Source: Paraburkholderia phenazinium (GTDB lineage Bacteria > Pseudomonadota > Gammaproteobacteria > Burkholderiales > Burkholderiaceae). From it: a DNA stretch of 64,000 bases. The stretch spans positions 2,046,001 through 2,110,000 of the forward strand of contig NZ_FSRU01000002.1 of NCBI RefSeq assembly GCF_900142845.1. The letters run 5' to 3'. This document shows, in pieces, positions 46,421 to 55,883 of this stretch; within the stretch, counting starts at the first letter, position 1; the number at the start of each line of letters is the position of its first letter. Under the pieces are notes generated by a model. It saw nothing but the letters and a program-made list of their open reading frames with translations. It was not told the origin of the DNA and did not search any database. The position numbers and the translations under genes were made by a program.

Positions 46421-47899
46421 CTATTCGTCGCCATCCGCGCCGAGCAGCGCGTCCCCTAGCAGACCGCTCGCCTCATCCCCCGGCAGCGCTTCGACATCGC
46501 GCAGCTTGCGGTTCATCATGCGGGTGCGCGTCTCGGCGGCTTCGATCGAACGGGTCACCGTTTCGAGCTGCGACTTCGTCTTCGCCAGCACGTCGCCGAA
46601 CTTGCCGAACTCGGTCTTCACCGCGCCCAGCACCTGCCAGACTTCGCTCGAACGCTTCTCGATGGCGAGCGTGCGGAAACCCATCTGCAAACTATTCAAC
46701 AAAGCGGTGAGCGTAGTCGGGCCGGCAATCGTCACGCGGTAGTCCCGCTGCAGCATATCCGTGAGCCCGGGCCGGCGCAGGATTTCTGCGTAGAGTCCTT
46801 CGGTGGGCAAGAACAGCAGTGCGAAGTCCGTGGTGTGCGGCGGCGAAACGTATTTCTCCGCAATCGCGCGGGCCTCGGCGCGAATCCGCGCCTCGAGCGC
46901 GCGCGACGCGTCTTCGACCGCCACCGGGTCGGCCCGCTCCTGGGCATCGATCAGGCGTTCGTAGTCCTCGCGCGGGAATTTCGCATCGATCGGCAGCCAC
47001 ACCGGCACGGCGGGGCCATCCGGGTCCTGACGGCCCGGCAGCTTGATGGCGAATTCGACCCGGTCGGCGCTCTTCGGTATGGTCGCGACATTCTTCGCAT
47101 ACTGGTCCGGCGTCAGCAACTGTTCGAGCAAGGCCTCGAGCTGCACCTCGCCCCACGTGCCGCGCGTCTTGACGTTGGTCAGCACCTTCTTCAGATCGCC
47201 CACGCCCGCAGCCAACGTCTGCATTTCGCCCAGCCCGCGATGCACCTGCTCGAGGCGATCCGACACCTGCTTGAACGATTCGCCGAGGCGCTGTTCGAGC
47301 GTGGCATGCAGCTTCTCGTCCACCGTGCGGCGCATCTCTTCGAGTTTGGCCGAGTTGTTCGCTTCGATGTCCTTCAGACGCTGTTCGATCGTCGCGCGCA
47401 CTTCGGCAAAGCGGCGGTCGTTCGCCTCGGTCAGCCGCCCCAATTGCAAGGTCAGCGTCTCGCCAAAATGCCGCAGCGCCACGCCCTGCTCGTCGCGCGC
47501 CTGCTGGGCCTGCTGTTGCAAGCTCTGGCGCGTCGTCTCGAGTTGCAGCGCGTTCGTCTCGGTCAGCTTGACAAGCTGTTGCGCGAAGCCGTCGATCTTG
47601 CCGCTCTGCAGCGTCGTCATGCTGGTGAACTGCGCGGCTAGCGTCTGCTGAAACTGCGCGAAGCCGCCGTTCAGTTCGGTACGCGAGACGCGGGCGGTTT
47701 GCTCGATCTCGCTGCGCAACTCGCGCTCTAGCCGCTCGAACGCACGCGTCTGCGCTTGCCCCGTCGAGCCGATGTGGTCACCCAGGCCGTCGATCTGCGC
47801 TTCCAGATCGCCGTGGCGGCCGCCGCGCATCAGGATCAGCAAGGCAATCGCCAACGCGACAGCCAGCACCACCACCGCCGCAAGCAAAATCATCGTCAT
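46421..47899 (-). CDS. rmuC: DNA recombination protein RmuC
   Basis: A 492-aa RmuC-family protein, whose members limit inversions and rearrangements at short repeats. One N-terminal transmembrane helix (LLAAVVVLAVALAIALLIL) is followed by a long coiled coil (about 35-210) and the RmuC nuclease-like domain with RGTWGEVQLEALLEQLL, LPIDAKFPREDYERL and PTTLTALLNSLQMGF. It is coupled (ATGA) to the dehydrogenase upstream. Confidence 0.94.
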   Translation of the reverse strand: MTMILLAAVVVLAVALAIALLILMRGGRHGDLEAQIDGLGDHIGSTGQAQTRAFERLERELRSEIEQTARVSRTELNGGFAQFQQTLAAQFTSMTTLQSGKIDGFAQQLVKLTETNALQLETTRQSLQQQAQQARDEQGVALRHFGETLTLQLGRLTEANDRRFAEVRATIEQRLKDIEANNSAKLEEMRRTVDEKLHATLEQRLGESFKQVSDRLEQVHRGLGEMQTLAAGVGDLKKVLTNVKTRGTWGEVQLEALLEQLLTPDQYAKNVATIPKSADRVEFAIKLPGRQDPDGPAVPVWLPIDAKFPREDYERLIDAQERADPVAVEDASRALEARIRAEARAIAEKYVSPPHTTDFALLFLPTEGLYAEILRRPGLTDMLQRDYRVTIAGPTTLTALLNSLQMGFRTLAIEKRSSEVWQVLGAVKTEFGKFGDVLAKTKSQLETVTRSIEAAETRTRMMNRKLRDVEALPGDEASGLLGDALLGADGDE

Positions 47900-48885
47900 G
47901 CGCGGGCCTTGCCGATCACGTCAGGATTGATCGGGTTCGCCGGACGTCCCGCATTCGGCCCCTCGCCGAGCGCCGCAATCAGATTGTCCGCGGCGAGATT
48001 GGCCATGGCGCGCCGTGTCGATTCGGTGGCGCTCGCGATATGCGGCGTCAGCACGACATTCGGCACCGTGAGCAAGGCCGGATTCAGGTTCGGCTCGCCT
48101 TCATAGACATCGAGCCCCGCCGCCGCGATACGTTTGGCGCGCAAGGCCTCGGCGAGCGCCGCATCGTCGACGATGCCGCCGCGCGCGATGTTGGTGAGCG
48201 TCGCGGTCGGCTTCATCTGCGCGAGTTCCGCGGCGCCGATGGTGTGATGGTTGTCCTTGGTATAAGGCAACACGAGCACGACGTGATCGGCCCGCTTCAA
48301 CAACTCCGTTTTCGACACATACTGCGCGTTCAGCTCGGCTTCGATCTCCGGCGCGACCCGCGAGCGGTTGTGATAAATCACCTGCATGTTGAAACCGCGG
48401 GCGCGGCGCGCCAGCGCCTGGCCGATGCGTCCCATGCCGATCACACCGAGCGTCGAGCCATACACGTCAGTGCCGAGAAAACCGTCGTAGGCCCACTTCT
48501 GCCATTTGCCGGCGCGCAGCCAGTGTTCGGACTCCGTCACGCGGCGCGCCGCGGCCATCATCAGCGCCCAGCCGAAGTCGGCGGTGGATTCGTTCAGCAC
48601 GTCCGGCGTATTGGTGCCGAGGACGTTCGAGGCATTGAACGCCGCCATGTCGAAGTTGTTGTAGCCGACGGCCATGTTCGACACCACCCGCAACCGCGGC
48701 GCCGCGGCCAGCACCGCCGCGCCGACCGGGTCGCCGGCGGTCAGCGCGCCGTCCTTGTCGGCGAGGCGGCGCGTCAGTTCTTCGGCGGAGAGGACTTCGC
48801 CGTTGTTCCAGTCAACCTCGAAATGCTGTTTGAGGCGTTCGATTACATCCGGAAAAATCGGACGGGCAACCAGGATCTTTTGCAT
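47896..48885 (-). CDS. D-2-hydroxyacid dehydrogenase (glyoxylate/hydroxypyruvate reductase type)
   Basis: A 329-aa NAD(P)H-dependent dehydrogenase. The Rossmann motif is LGVIGMGRIGQALARRARGF. Catalytic residues are Arg in NIARGGIVDD, Glu in DVYEGEPNLN and His in TPHIASAT. It resembles GhrB/glycerate dehydrogenases. The true substrate is not defined by sequence. Confidence 0.92.
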   Translation of the reverse strand: MQKILVARPIFPDVIERLKQHFEVDWNNGEVLSAEELTRRLADKDGALTAGDPVGAAVLAAAPRLRVVSNMAVGYNNFDMAAFNASNVLGTNTPDVLNESTADFGWALMMAAARRVTESEHWLRAGKWQKWAYDGFLGTDVYGSTLGVIGMGRIGQALARRARGFNMQVIYHNRSRVAPEIEAELNAQYVSKTELLKRADHVVLVLPYTKDNHHTIGAAELAQMKPTATLTNIARGGIVDDAALAEALRAKRIAAAGLDVYEGEPNLNPALLTVPNVVLTPHIASATESTRRAMANLAADNLIAALGEGPNAGRPANPINPDVIGKARA

Positions 48886-48940
48886 TGCAATTCTCCGAAT
48901 AGCGCGACGGAACCGTCAGCGGTCCCGTCGTCATCAACCG

Positions 48941-50368
48941 CTAAAAGAACAACCAGGTGGTCACGAGAAACACCGGCACCAGGATCGCGACCGACCACAT
49001 CAGATAGGCGAAAAAGCCCGGCATGCGCACGCCGCGCGATTCCGCGATCGCCTTCACCATGAAGTTCGGCGCGTTGCCGATATAGCTGTTCGCGCCCATG
49101 AATACCGCGCCGGCCGAAATCGCGGCCAGCGTGGTTGCACCCTGGGTCATCAAGGTCTGCGCGTCGCCGCCGGCCAGATTAAAGAACACCAGATAGGTCG
49201 GCGCGTTGTCGAGGAACGACGAGAGCAAACCGGTCGCCCAGAAATACATCGCATCGTGCGGCTGGCCGGACGCATCGTTGACCAGATGCACGATGCCCGC
49301 GAACGCGCCCGCGTCGCCGGCGCGCAGGATCGTGATGACCGGCGCAATCGTCACGAAGATGCCGGCGAACAGCTTGGCCACCTCTTCGATCGGCGCCCAG
49401 TTGAAGGCATTGCCCTCGCGCGCCGCACGCGGCGTCACAGCCAGCGACAGCAGCGTGACGCCGATCAGCGCCACATCGCGCACCGCGTTCTGCAAGGCGA
49501 CGTGCGTGCCGAATACGTCGAATTCGATGCCCGGTTTCCACAGGCCGCTCATCAGCACGAGAGCGATCACCGCGCCGAGCAGCACGAAGTTGATCTTGCC
49601 GTCGATGCCGAGGAGCGGCGTATCGGGCGTCGGATCGAGAAACCGCGAGCGCTCCTCTTCACGACGATGGTAATAGTACGAATCGAGCGCGTAAAACGTC
49701 ACTAGCAGCACGGCGCAGACAAACAGCATCGGCAACGCCAGATGCGTGGTAGTCCAGAAGAAACTCACGCCGTTGAGGAAGCCGAGAAACAGCGGCGGGT
49801 CGCCGAGCGGCGACAGCGAACCGCCGGCATTGGCGACCAGAAAGATAAAGAACACGACGACGTGCACGACATGCTTGCGATTGTCGTTGGCGCGCAGCAG
49901 CGGCCGGATCAGCAGCATGGCGGCGCCGGTCGTGCCCATGATGCTTGCGAGCACCGTGCCCAGCGCGATGATCGCCGTATTCATGCGCGGCGTGCCGTGC
50001 AGGTTGCCACGCACGCAGATGCCGCCGGCCACGGTGTAGAGCGCGGTCAGCAGCACGATAAACGGCACATACTCTTCGAGCATCGCGTGAACGAACGTGC
50101 CCCATGCGACGCCCGCGCCGAACGCGACGGCGAACGGCACGAGGAACAGGACCGCCCATGCCGCTGCGATCTTGCCGAAATGGTGATGCCAGAACGTCGG
50201 CGCGATGAGCGGAAACACCGCGATCGACAACAGCACGCCGGCGAACGGCAAGCTCCACCACGCCGACAGCGCCGCGCCGTCGAGCGTCGCCGCCGATGCC
50301 AGTTGCGGCCACCACAGTGCGAGTGCGGCGACGAGCCCCATGCTCGTCCATCCGGCATGTCGCGTCAT
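48941..50368 (-). CDS. NhaD-family sodium/proton antiporter
   Basis: A 475-aa integral membrane protein with about 12 hydrophobic segments and a signal-like first helix. The pattern (VFFIFLVANAGGSLSPLGDP, MGANSYIGNAPNFMVKAIAE, FLDNAPTYLVFFNLAGGD) matches the NhaD branch of the ion-transporter superfamily. It most likely exchanges Na+ or Li+ for protons at the inner membrane. It stands alone with a short gap to LutC. Confidence 0.88.
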   Translation of the reverse strand: MTRHAGWTSMGLVAALALWWPQLASAATLDGAALSAWWSLPFAGVLLSIAVFPLIAPTFWHHHFGKIAAAWAVLFLVPFAVAFGAGVAWGTFVHAMLEEYVPFIVLLTALYTVAGGICVRGNLHGTPRMNTAIIALGTVLASIMGTTGAAMLLIRPLLRANDNRKHVVHVVVFFIFLVANAGGSLSPLGDPPLFLGFLNGVSFFWTTTHLALPMLFVCAVLLVTFYALDSYYYHRREEERSRFLDPTPDTPLLGIDGKINFVLLGAVIALVLMSGLWKPGIEFDVFGTHVALQNAVRDVALIGVTLLSLAVTPRAAREGNAFNWAPIEEVAKLFAGIFVTIAPVITILRAGDAGAFAGIVHLVNDASGQPHDAMYFWATGLLSSFLDNAPTYLVFFNLAGGDAQTLMTQGATTLAAISAGAVFMGANSYIGNAPNFMVKAIAESRGVRMPGFFAYLMWSVAILVPVFLVTTWLFF

Positions 50369-50460
50369 ATTCGAATCCTTTGGTTTTCCAGGCTAAGCGA
50401 GGCGCTTATGAAAAGCGTACGGGGCACGCGGGGTGCGGACAAAACGGCCATGCATGGCGC

Positions 50461-51123
50461 TCACGCGCCGCGCACGACGATCGCATGGACCCGATACGGC
50501 CCGTGTGCACCGAGCACGATGGTTTGCTCGATATCGCCGGTGCGCGACGGACCCGATACGAAGTTAACCGCGCGCGGCAGTTCGCCACGCTCACTGCGGA
50601 TCAGATCGAATGCCTCTTCATGACCGGCGACGATACGCGAGGCCGGCACGATAGCAATGTGCGTCTCAGGCAGCAACCCCGCGGATGCATAGGTTTCAGG
50701 CCCGGACAACAGCACCAGGGTGCCAGTCTCCGCAGTCGCACAGAAACAGCCTGTGATGCCGACCACGTCGCTGTCTTGCGGTTTGCGGAATTCGACGGTG
50801 AGACCCGCGGCGGCCCAGCCGAGATCCTGCAGCGTTTGCCAGGCAATTGCCTGCACCGGCAAGCCTTGCTGCGTGAGATAGCGATGCGCAGCGGCCGGCA
50901 CTTCGCTCAAGGCCTCGACGGTCTCGACGCTGGTGGCCAGCTTCTGCGCCTCCTCGATAAAGCGTGCGATGAGATCGTCCGGCATGGGCGGCCGCGGGCC
51001 TTGCGGATGACGTGCGAGATAGTCGGCGACGGCCTCGCGCTCGGAGGCCGCGGGTTCGGCGTCGCGCCCCTGCGCCGCGCGGATGCGCGCGAGAATGTTG
51101 CGGCGGGCGATCGATGTATCCAT
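50461..51123 (-). CDS. LutC/YkgG-family LUD-domain protein
   Basis: A 220-aa protein of the LUD family. It has the typical GITGCFCATAETGTLVLLSG, AIVPASRIVAGHEEAF and NFVSGPSRTGDIEQTIVLG segments. LutC normally works with LutA and the iron-sulfur protein LutB to oxidise L-lactate, but neither lies within this window. The ATG at 51123 removes unrelated upstream codons. It may act with subunits encoded elsewhere or in another role. Confidence 0.9.
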   Translation of the reverse strand: MDTSIARRNILARIRAAQGRDAEPAASEREAVADYLARHPQGPRPPMPDDLIARFIEEAQKLATSVETVEALSEVPAAAHRYLTQQGLPVQAIAWQTLQDLGWAAAGLTVEFRKPQDSDVVGITGCFCATAETGTLVLLSGPETYASAGLLPETHIAIVPASRIVAGHEEAFDLIRSERGELPRAVNFVSGPSRTGDIEQTIVLGAHGPYRVHAIVVRGA

Positions 51124-51252
51124 GGGCGAAGTCCTCGCGAGGTTGCCGTTGCGATAGCCGTGCGGCATCGCGAGGATTATACCGGCCACCCCGCGCGCAA
51201 ACACTCGTCCAGATGGCCAGGGTGGGCACACGAAGCGCGTTCGCTGCGAACC

Positions 51253-52449
51253 TTAGCTCGACACTTCCTCGTCCGGCTGTTTGATGCCGAACACCTGGCG
51301 CAGATAGGCGAGATAGGCCTTGTCGTCGCACATGTTCTTGCCCGGCGAATCCGACAGCTTGGCTACCGGCTGGCCGTTGCAGCGAACCATCTTGATCACG
51401 ATCTGCAGCGGGTTATAGCCCAGGTCGTTGGTGAGGTTGGTGCCGACGCCGAACGCCAATTTGCAGCGGCCGCGGAAGCGTTCGTACAGTTGCAGGACCT
51501 TCGGGATATCCAGCGCGTCCGAGAACACCAGGATCTTGGTACGCGGGTCGCAGCGGTTCGCTTCGTAGTGCCTGAGCAGGCGCTCGCCCCACTCGAACGG
51601 ATCGCCGGAGTCGTGGCGCGCGCCGTCGAACAGCTTGCAGAAGTACATGTCGAAATCGCGCAAGAACGCTTCCATGCCGTACACGTCCGAGAGCGCAATG
51701 CCGAGGTCGCCGCGATATTCCTTCGCCCACATCTCGAAGCCGTAGATCTGCGAATCGCGCAGCCGCGGTCCGAGCGCCTGGCAGGCCTGCAGATACTCGT
51801 GCGCCATCGTGCCGAGCGGCGTCAGGCCGTGCTTCATGGCGTAAAAGACATTGCTCGTGCCGGTGAACTGTTCGCCGAGATCGTCTTTCAGCGTGAGGAT
51901 GACCTCTTCGTGCCAGCGCTTCGAGAAGCGGCGCCGCGTACCGTAATCGGCGATCTTGCAGTCCGCGAATTCGGGGCGTGCGCCGAGCAGCTTGATCTTT
52001 TCGGAGAGACGCTCGCGGCCTTCGCCGTAGGCCGGCTCCCGCTGCGTGTTGCGGAAGTAGACCTCGTTGACGATCGCCAGCACCGGAATCTCGAACAGGA
52101 TCGTGTGCAGCCACGGACCCTTGATCTCGATGTCGATTTCGCCGTTGCCCTTCGGCGAAGGCGTGATCGAAATGTACTTGTCGTTCAGATGGAAGAGCGC
52201 GAGGAACTCGATGAAGTCGCCCTTGATGAAGCGCATGCGCCGCAGGTAGTCGAGTTCGTCGTCGGTAAAGCGCAACTCGCACAGCTTGCGCACTTCCTCG
52301 CGGATCTCCTCGATATACGGCACGAGGTCGACGTTCTGGGTCCGGCAGCGGAAGCGGTATTCCACGCTCGCGGCAGGGAAATGATGCAGAACCACCTGCA
52401 TCATCGTGAACTTGTACAGATCAGTATCGAGCAGTGAAGTAATAATCAT
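51253..52449 (-). CDS. pncB: Nicotinate phosphoribosyltransferase
   Basis: A 398-aa enzyme that makes nicotinate mononucleotide from nicotinate and PRPP for NAD salvage. The conserved [20 protein letters not shown] segment (with the autophosphorylated His region), [15 protein letters not shown] and [15 protein letters not shown] are present. Divergent from fdxA. Confidence 0.96.
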   Translation of the reverse strand: MIITSLLDTDLYKFTMMQVVLHHFPAASVEYRFRCRTQNVDLVPYIEEIREEVRKLCELRFTDDELDYLRRMRFIKGDFIEFLALFHLNDKYISITPSPKGNGEIDIEIKGPWLHTILFEIPVLAIVNEVYFRNTQREPAYGEGRERLSEKIKLLGARPEFADCKIADYGTRRRFSKRWHEEVILTLKDDLGEQFTGTSNVFYAMKHGLTPLGTMAHEYLQACQALGPRLRDSQIYGFEMWAKEYRGDLGIALSDVYGMEAFLRDFDMYFCKLFDGARHDSGDPFEWGERLLRHYEANRCDPRTKILVFSDALDIPKVLQLYERFRGRCKLAFGVGTNLTNDLGYNPLQIVIKMVRCNGQPVAKLSDSPGKNMCDDKAYLAYLRQVFGIKQPDEEVSS

Positions 52450-52714
52450 GATGGTACGAACCGACTGCAGGAGAAACGGAAGGCCTCAGCGGGCCCATGC
52501 GCCTGCGGCACGCCCCGGCGCGCCGACCTGACGCATGTTACCCGAATGCGCACGGCCATATCGCGCCGGCGGCCCGGCTGCCTGAGGCGCCATAAACTAA
52601 TCACGAAAACGTATAAACCGGTTGGGCCACCGCTGCATACGCCACTTGACGTTACGTTACAATAGCGCTTTTGGCGTTTCGCCTCCCCAGATACCGCATG
52701 CAGGAGCTGCCTGA

Positions 52715-53038
52715 ATGACTCACGTTGTGACCGAAAGCTGCATCAAGTGCCGCTATACCGACTGCGTTGATGTGTGCCCGGTGGACTGCTTTCGCGAAGG
52801 TCCCAACTTCCTCGCGATCGACCCCGATGAGTGCATCGACTGTGCTGTGTGCGTCGCCGAATGTCCGGTGAACGCCATCTACGCTGAAGAAGACGTGCCG
52901 GGCGACCAGCAGGACTTCATCGCGCTGAACGCCGATCTCGCCAAAGGCTGGCCCAGCATCACGAAAACCAAAGCTCCGCTGCCCGAGGCAGACGAGTTCA
53001 AGGACGTGAAGGAAAAGCTGACCCTGCTCGCCCGCTGA
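52715..53038 (+). CDS. fdxA: Seven-iron ferredoxin FdxA
   Basis: A 107-aa ferredoxin with two iron-sulfur sites: the first loop C-x2-C-x4-C-x3-C-type region CIKCRYTDCVDVCPVDCF, and the second CIDCAVCVAECPV. The pattern is that of the Azotobacter ferredoxin I family carrying one [3Fe-4S] and one [4Fe-4S] cluster. The C-terminal tail is as in betaproteobacterial FdxA. AGGAG lies about 9 nt upstream of the ATG. A TACAAT hexamer at 52658-52663 is a possible -10. Confidence 0.96.
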   Translation: MTHVVTESCIKCRYTDCVDVCPVDCFREGPNFLAIDPDECIDCAVCVAECPVNAIYAEEDVPGDQQDFIALNADLAKGWPSITKTKAPLPEADEFKDVKEKLTLLAR

Positions 53039-53092
53039 GCGGCCATGGGCGGTGCGCCCGCCTGGCCAGGGCTTCAGCGCGGCGCGCCTGTC

Positions 53093-53185
53093 GACCAGCG
53101 TTCGCGCTTCAGCTGCCGACCAGAGTTCGCGCTTTAGCGCGTTACTCTGGTCCCATGCAAAGCTCGTTACTCTGGTCCCATGCAA
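53093..53185. repeat. Repeat cluster with 25-bp period upstream of tRNA-Asn
   Basis: Two imperfect 21-bp copies (53093-53113, 53118-53138) and two exact 21-bp copies (53140-53160, 53165-53185) each repeat at 25-bp spacing. In addition GACCAGAGT (53118-53126) and ACTCTGGTC (53144-53152) form an inverted repeat with an inner CGCGC/GCGCG stem. No coding frame is convincing. It resembles a small dispersed palindromic element, but copies elsewhere cannot be checked here. Confidence 0.7.
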
Positions 53186-53276
53186 GATGCTCGCGGTTCG
53201 AATGAAATAGAGATGGGCTCGGGGTATTGACAGGTCCTGGAGCACCCCCTACAATTTCGTTCTCTGCTTTTGCTGT

Positions 53277-53352
53277 TCCCCGATAGCTCAGTCGGTAGAG
53301 CGCCGGACTGTTAATCCGTAGGTCCCTGGTTCGAGCCCAGGTCGGGGAGCCA
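53277..53352 (+). tRNA. tRNA-Asn(GTT), copy 1
   Basis: A 76-nt tRNA with acceptor TCCCCGA / TCGGGGA, D-arm TAGCTCAGTCGGTAGAGC, anticodon GTT, T-loop GGTTCGAG and encoded CCA. A terminator follows at 53361. Confidence 0.97.
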
Positions 53353-53360
53353 AGAATTGC

Positions 53361-53391
53361 AAAAGGCCCGTTAACCAAAACGGGCTTTTTT
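53361..53391 (+). terminator. Terminator after tRNA-Asn copy 1
   Basis: GCCCG / CGGGC stem with A-rich left flank and a T run on the right, 9 bp after the first tRNA-Asn. Confidence 0.85.
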
Positions 53392-53412
53392 ATGTAAAGG
53401 TTGTACTGCTGT

Positions 53413-53488
53413 TCCTCGATAGCTCAGTCGGTAGAGCGCCGGACTGTTAATCCGTAGGTCCCTGGTTCGAGCCCAGGTCGAGGAGCCA
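53413..53488 (+). tRNA. tRNA-Asn(GTT), copy 2
   Basis: A 76-nt tRNA with anticodon GTT and encoded CCA. It differs from copy 1 at two positions that pair with each other in the acceptor stem (TCCTCGA / TCGAGGA), so the stem is preserved. Confidence 0.97.
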
Positions 53489-53498
53489 AAAAATTCGA

Positions 53499-53525
53499 AG
53501 GCCCGCATCCGTGCGGGCCTTTTTG
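53499..53525 (+). terminator. Terminator after tRNA-Asn copy 2
   Basis: A 9-bp stem AGGCCCGCA / TGCGGGCCT with a 4-nt loop and T run, 10 bp after the second tRNA-Asn. Confidence 0.92.
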
Positions 53526-53691
53526 TTTTGGCGCTGCGCAACATATCAATGTGCGCAACGGATGCGAGCCGCTTCGGCCGTCCTATATTCCGCGCTCCCC
53601 TTCGACAGTCCCCACACACTCACACACCCACCTGCGTCAGGCTTGCCGTTATACGATGGTACTTTCCCTGCGCGATCATTCCGGTCTCCCG

Positions 53692-54165
53692 ATGAAATCC
53701 ACCTTGTTGTGCATCACCCTCGCCGCTGCTGCGCTCTTCGCTCCGCTCGCCCACAGCGAGGAAGTGGCCAGCGTCAACACCAACTTCCATCTCACCGGCT
53801 CCGACCGCGTGGTGGTCGAGGCCTACGACGATCCGCTCGTCAACGGCGTCACCTGCTATGTCTCGCGAGCCCGCACGGGCGGTATCAAAGGTACGCTGGG
53901 TATCGCGGAAGATCCCACGGAGGCGTCGATTGCCTGCCGGCAAGTCGGCGCGATCAAATTCACCGGACCGCTCAAACAGCAAGCCGATGTGTTTTCCATG
54001 AGCATGTCGCTGATCTTCAAGACCCTGCACGTCGTGCGCGTGGTCGACGCGAAGCGCAACACGCTGGTGTATCTGACCTATAGCGACAGGGTCGCGAGCG
54101 GCAGCGCAAAAAACAGCGTGACAGCCGTGCCGATGCCCGCCGGCACGACCATTCCGCTTAAGTGA
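53692..54165 (+). CDS. CreA-family periplasmic protein
   Basis: A 157-aa exported protein with a signal peptide ending near AHSEE (residue 22). The body matches the CreA family: GSDRVVVEAYDDPLVNGVTC, YVSRARTGGIKG, EDPTEASIACRQVG and VYLTYSDR. Two cysteines (in VTCYVS and IACRQ) may form a disulfide. The family is widespread and of unknown function. The ATG at 53692 is preferred because it begins the signal peptide. Confidence 0.92.
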   Translation: MKSTLLCITLAAAALFAPLAHSEEVASVNTNFHLTGSDRVVVEAYDDPLVNGVTCYVSRARTGGIKGTLGIAEDPTEASIACRQVGAIKFTGPLKQQADVFSMSMSLIFKTLHVVRVVDAKRNTLVYLTYSDRVASGSAKNSVTAVPMPAGTTIPLK

Positions 54166-54227
54166 AAGCGGCCAGGCCGGTATCGGTCCGCCCGCGCTAA
54201 ACTGGCAGACCGAGCTGGACTTTCATC

Positions 54228-55055
54228 ATGACCGTCACCCGTTTCCGCGATTCCGCCCGCTACTGGCGCACGCCGCTTTTGCCCGGCGCGGATCTGCTCA
54301 CAGCCGAATATCACGATCACGAGTTTTCGCCGCATTGGCATGACGCGTACACCATCCCGGTGATCGTGGCCGGCGCGGAGGGCTACCGGTATCTGGGCAC
54401 GGACTACGTCGCCGAAGCGGGTAGCGTGCCCATCATCAATCCGGGTGAACTGCATACGGGCGCGCGGGCGATCGAGGCAGGCTGGCGCTATCGCGTGCTG
54501 TATGCGCCGGTGGACTTCCTCCAGCAACTCGCCTCAGACGTCGCCGGCCAGCAGCAGGATTTGCCATGGTTCGAACCCGGCGTGATCCGCGATCCGGAGC
54601 TCGCCCAGCGCCTCGCCCGCGCTCACCGTCTGCTCGAAGCGCAAGCCGATCCGCTCGCGGCTGAAGCCGCGATGCTCGACGCCCTGTCGACACTGCTCGT
54701 CCGCTATTCGGGCAGCCAGAGCAGGCCGGCGCGGCTCGCCTCGGACGACGCGCGCGTGGCCACCATGAAAGAGCGTCTGACCGGCGACCTCACCACCCCG
54801 CTGCAGCTAGCCGAGCTCGCGGGTGCCGTGGGCCTGTCGCCGTTCCACGCCGCGCGCCTCTTTGCCGAGAGCACCGGTCTGCCGCCGCATGCGTGGCGCA
54901 ACCAGGTCCGGCTGCAACGGGCGCTGGCGCCGTTGCGCGCGGGCGTGTCGGTCACCGAGGTGGCTGCGGCCAGCGGTTTCACAGACCAAAGCCACTTCAC
55001 GCGGCATTTCCGGCGCATGTTCGGGGTACCGCCGGGGCGCTGGCAGGCCGCCTGA
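54228..55055 (+). CDS. AraC-family transcriptional regulator
   Basis: A 275-aa regulator with an N-terminal cupin-like sensing domain (HDHEFSPHWHDAYTIPVIVA) and a C-terminal double helix-turn-helix (about 178-272) ending FTDQSHFTRHFRRMFGVPPG. It lies 93 bp upstream of azlC and azlD on the same strand. Similar AraC-type regulators commonly neighbour AzlCD exporters, so it probably controls them; the effector is likely an amino acid, by inference. Confidence 0.92.
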   Translation: MTVTRFRDSARYWRTPLLPGADLLTAEYHDHEFSPHWHDAYTIPVIVAGAEGYRYLGTDYVAEAGSVPIINPGELHTGARAIEAGWRYRVLYAPVDFLQQLASDVAGQQQDLPWFEPGVIRDPELAQRLARAHRLLEAQADPLAAEAAMLDALSTLLVRYSGSQSRPARLASDDARVATMKERLTGDLTTPLQLAELAGAVGLSPFHAARLFAESTGLPPHAWRNQVRLQRALAPLRAGVSVTEVAAASGFTDQSHFTRHFRRMFGVPPGRWQAA

Positions 55056-55148
55056 GCGCAGGCGCGCCGACACAGCACCCCCCACCGCAAGAACGTACAA
55101 GCGCTCCCACCCCGCCGCAGCTATGCTCGGCGGACCAAGGAGACAAGA

Positions 55149-55883
55149 TTGACCCACCCCAACCACTCGACCCGACTCGCCGAACTCACCGCCGGCGCCC
55201 GCGACATCATCCCCATGATGGTCGGCGCGGCGCCGTTCGGCGTGATCTTCGGCACGCTCGTCACGTCCGGCCCGCTGCACCTGTGGCACGGCCAATTGAT
55301 GTCGCTCGTCGTCTTCGCCGGCTCGGCCCAGTTCATTGCGCTGGGCCTGATAGCCGGCCACGCGAGTTTCGCCGTGGTGCTGGCCACCACCCTCGTCGTC
55401 AACCTGCGCCACGTGCTGTACAGCGCCACGCTCGCCCCCTACGTCTCGCATCTGCCGCTGCGCTGGCGGCTCGCGCTCGGCGGCGTGCTCACCGACGAAG
55501 TCTTCGCCGTCGCCTGGTCGCACTACCGGCACCATCCGCCCGGCTCGGTGAGTCCGTACTACTTCCTCGGCGCGGGCCTCGCCATGTATCTCAACTGGCA
55601 GATCTGGACGCTCGCCGGCCTGCTGTTCGGCGCGGCGTTCCCCGGTCTGCAGTCGCTCGGGCTCGATTTCGCCATGGTCGCCACCTTTATCGCGATCGTC
55701 GTGCCGCAACTGGTCGCGCTGCGGTACCTCGCCGCCGCGGCCACCTCGGGCGCGCTGGCTTTCTTCTGGCAGGCCTGGCCGTACAAGCTGGGCCTGCTTG
55801 GTGCGGTGTTCGCGGGGGTCGTGGTCGGCGTCCTGCTGTCGCGCCCCGGCAGCCAACGGCGCACGGCGGAGGTGGCGCAATGA
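55149..55883 (+). CDS. azlC: AzlC-family branched-chain amino acid exporter, large subunit
   Basis: A 244-aa membrane protein with about six to seven helices. Typical AzlC segments: GAAPFGVIFGTLV, VFAGSAQFIALGLIAG and VVNLRHVLYSATLAP. The start is a TTG at 55149 with the Shine-Dalgarno AAGGAG 6 nt upstream. It forms an export pair with azlD, whose start overlaps as ATGA. Confidence 0.92.
   Translation: MTHPNHSTRLAELTAGARDIIPMMVGAAPFGVIFGTLVTSGPLHLWHGQLMSLVVFAGSAQFIALGLIAGHASFAVVLATTLVVNLRHVLYSATLAPYVSHLPLRWRLALGGVLTDEVFAVAWSHYRHHPPGSVSPYYFLGAGLAMYLNWQIWTLAGLLFGAAFPGLQSLGLDFAMVATFIAIVVPQLVALRYLAAAATSGALAFFWQAWPYKLGLLGAVFAGVVVGVLLSRPGSQRRTAEVAQ

Noticed and set aside
53277..53488. The duplicated tRNA-Asn considered as an attachment site pair of an integrated element
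   Set aside because: Only a short spacer and a terminator separate the copies, both are complete, and no integrase is present.
54893..55879. A frame continuing upstream of azlD through azlC
   Set aside because: The upstream part overlaps azlC in another frame and is Arg-rich; only the part from 55880 resembles AzlD.
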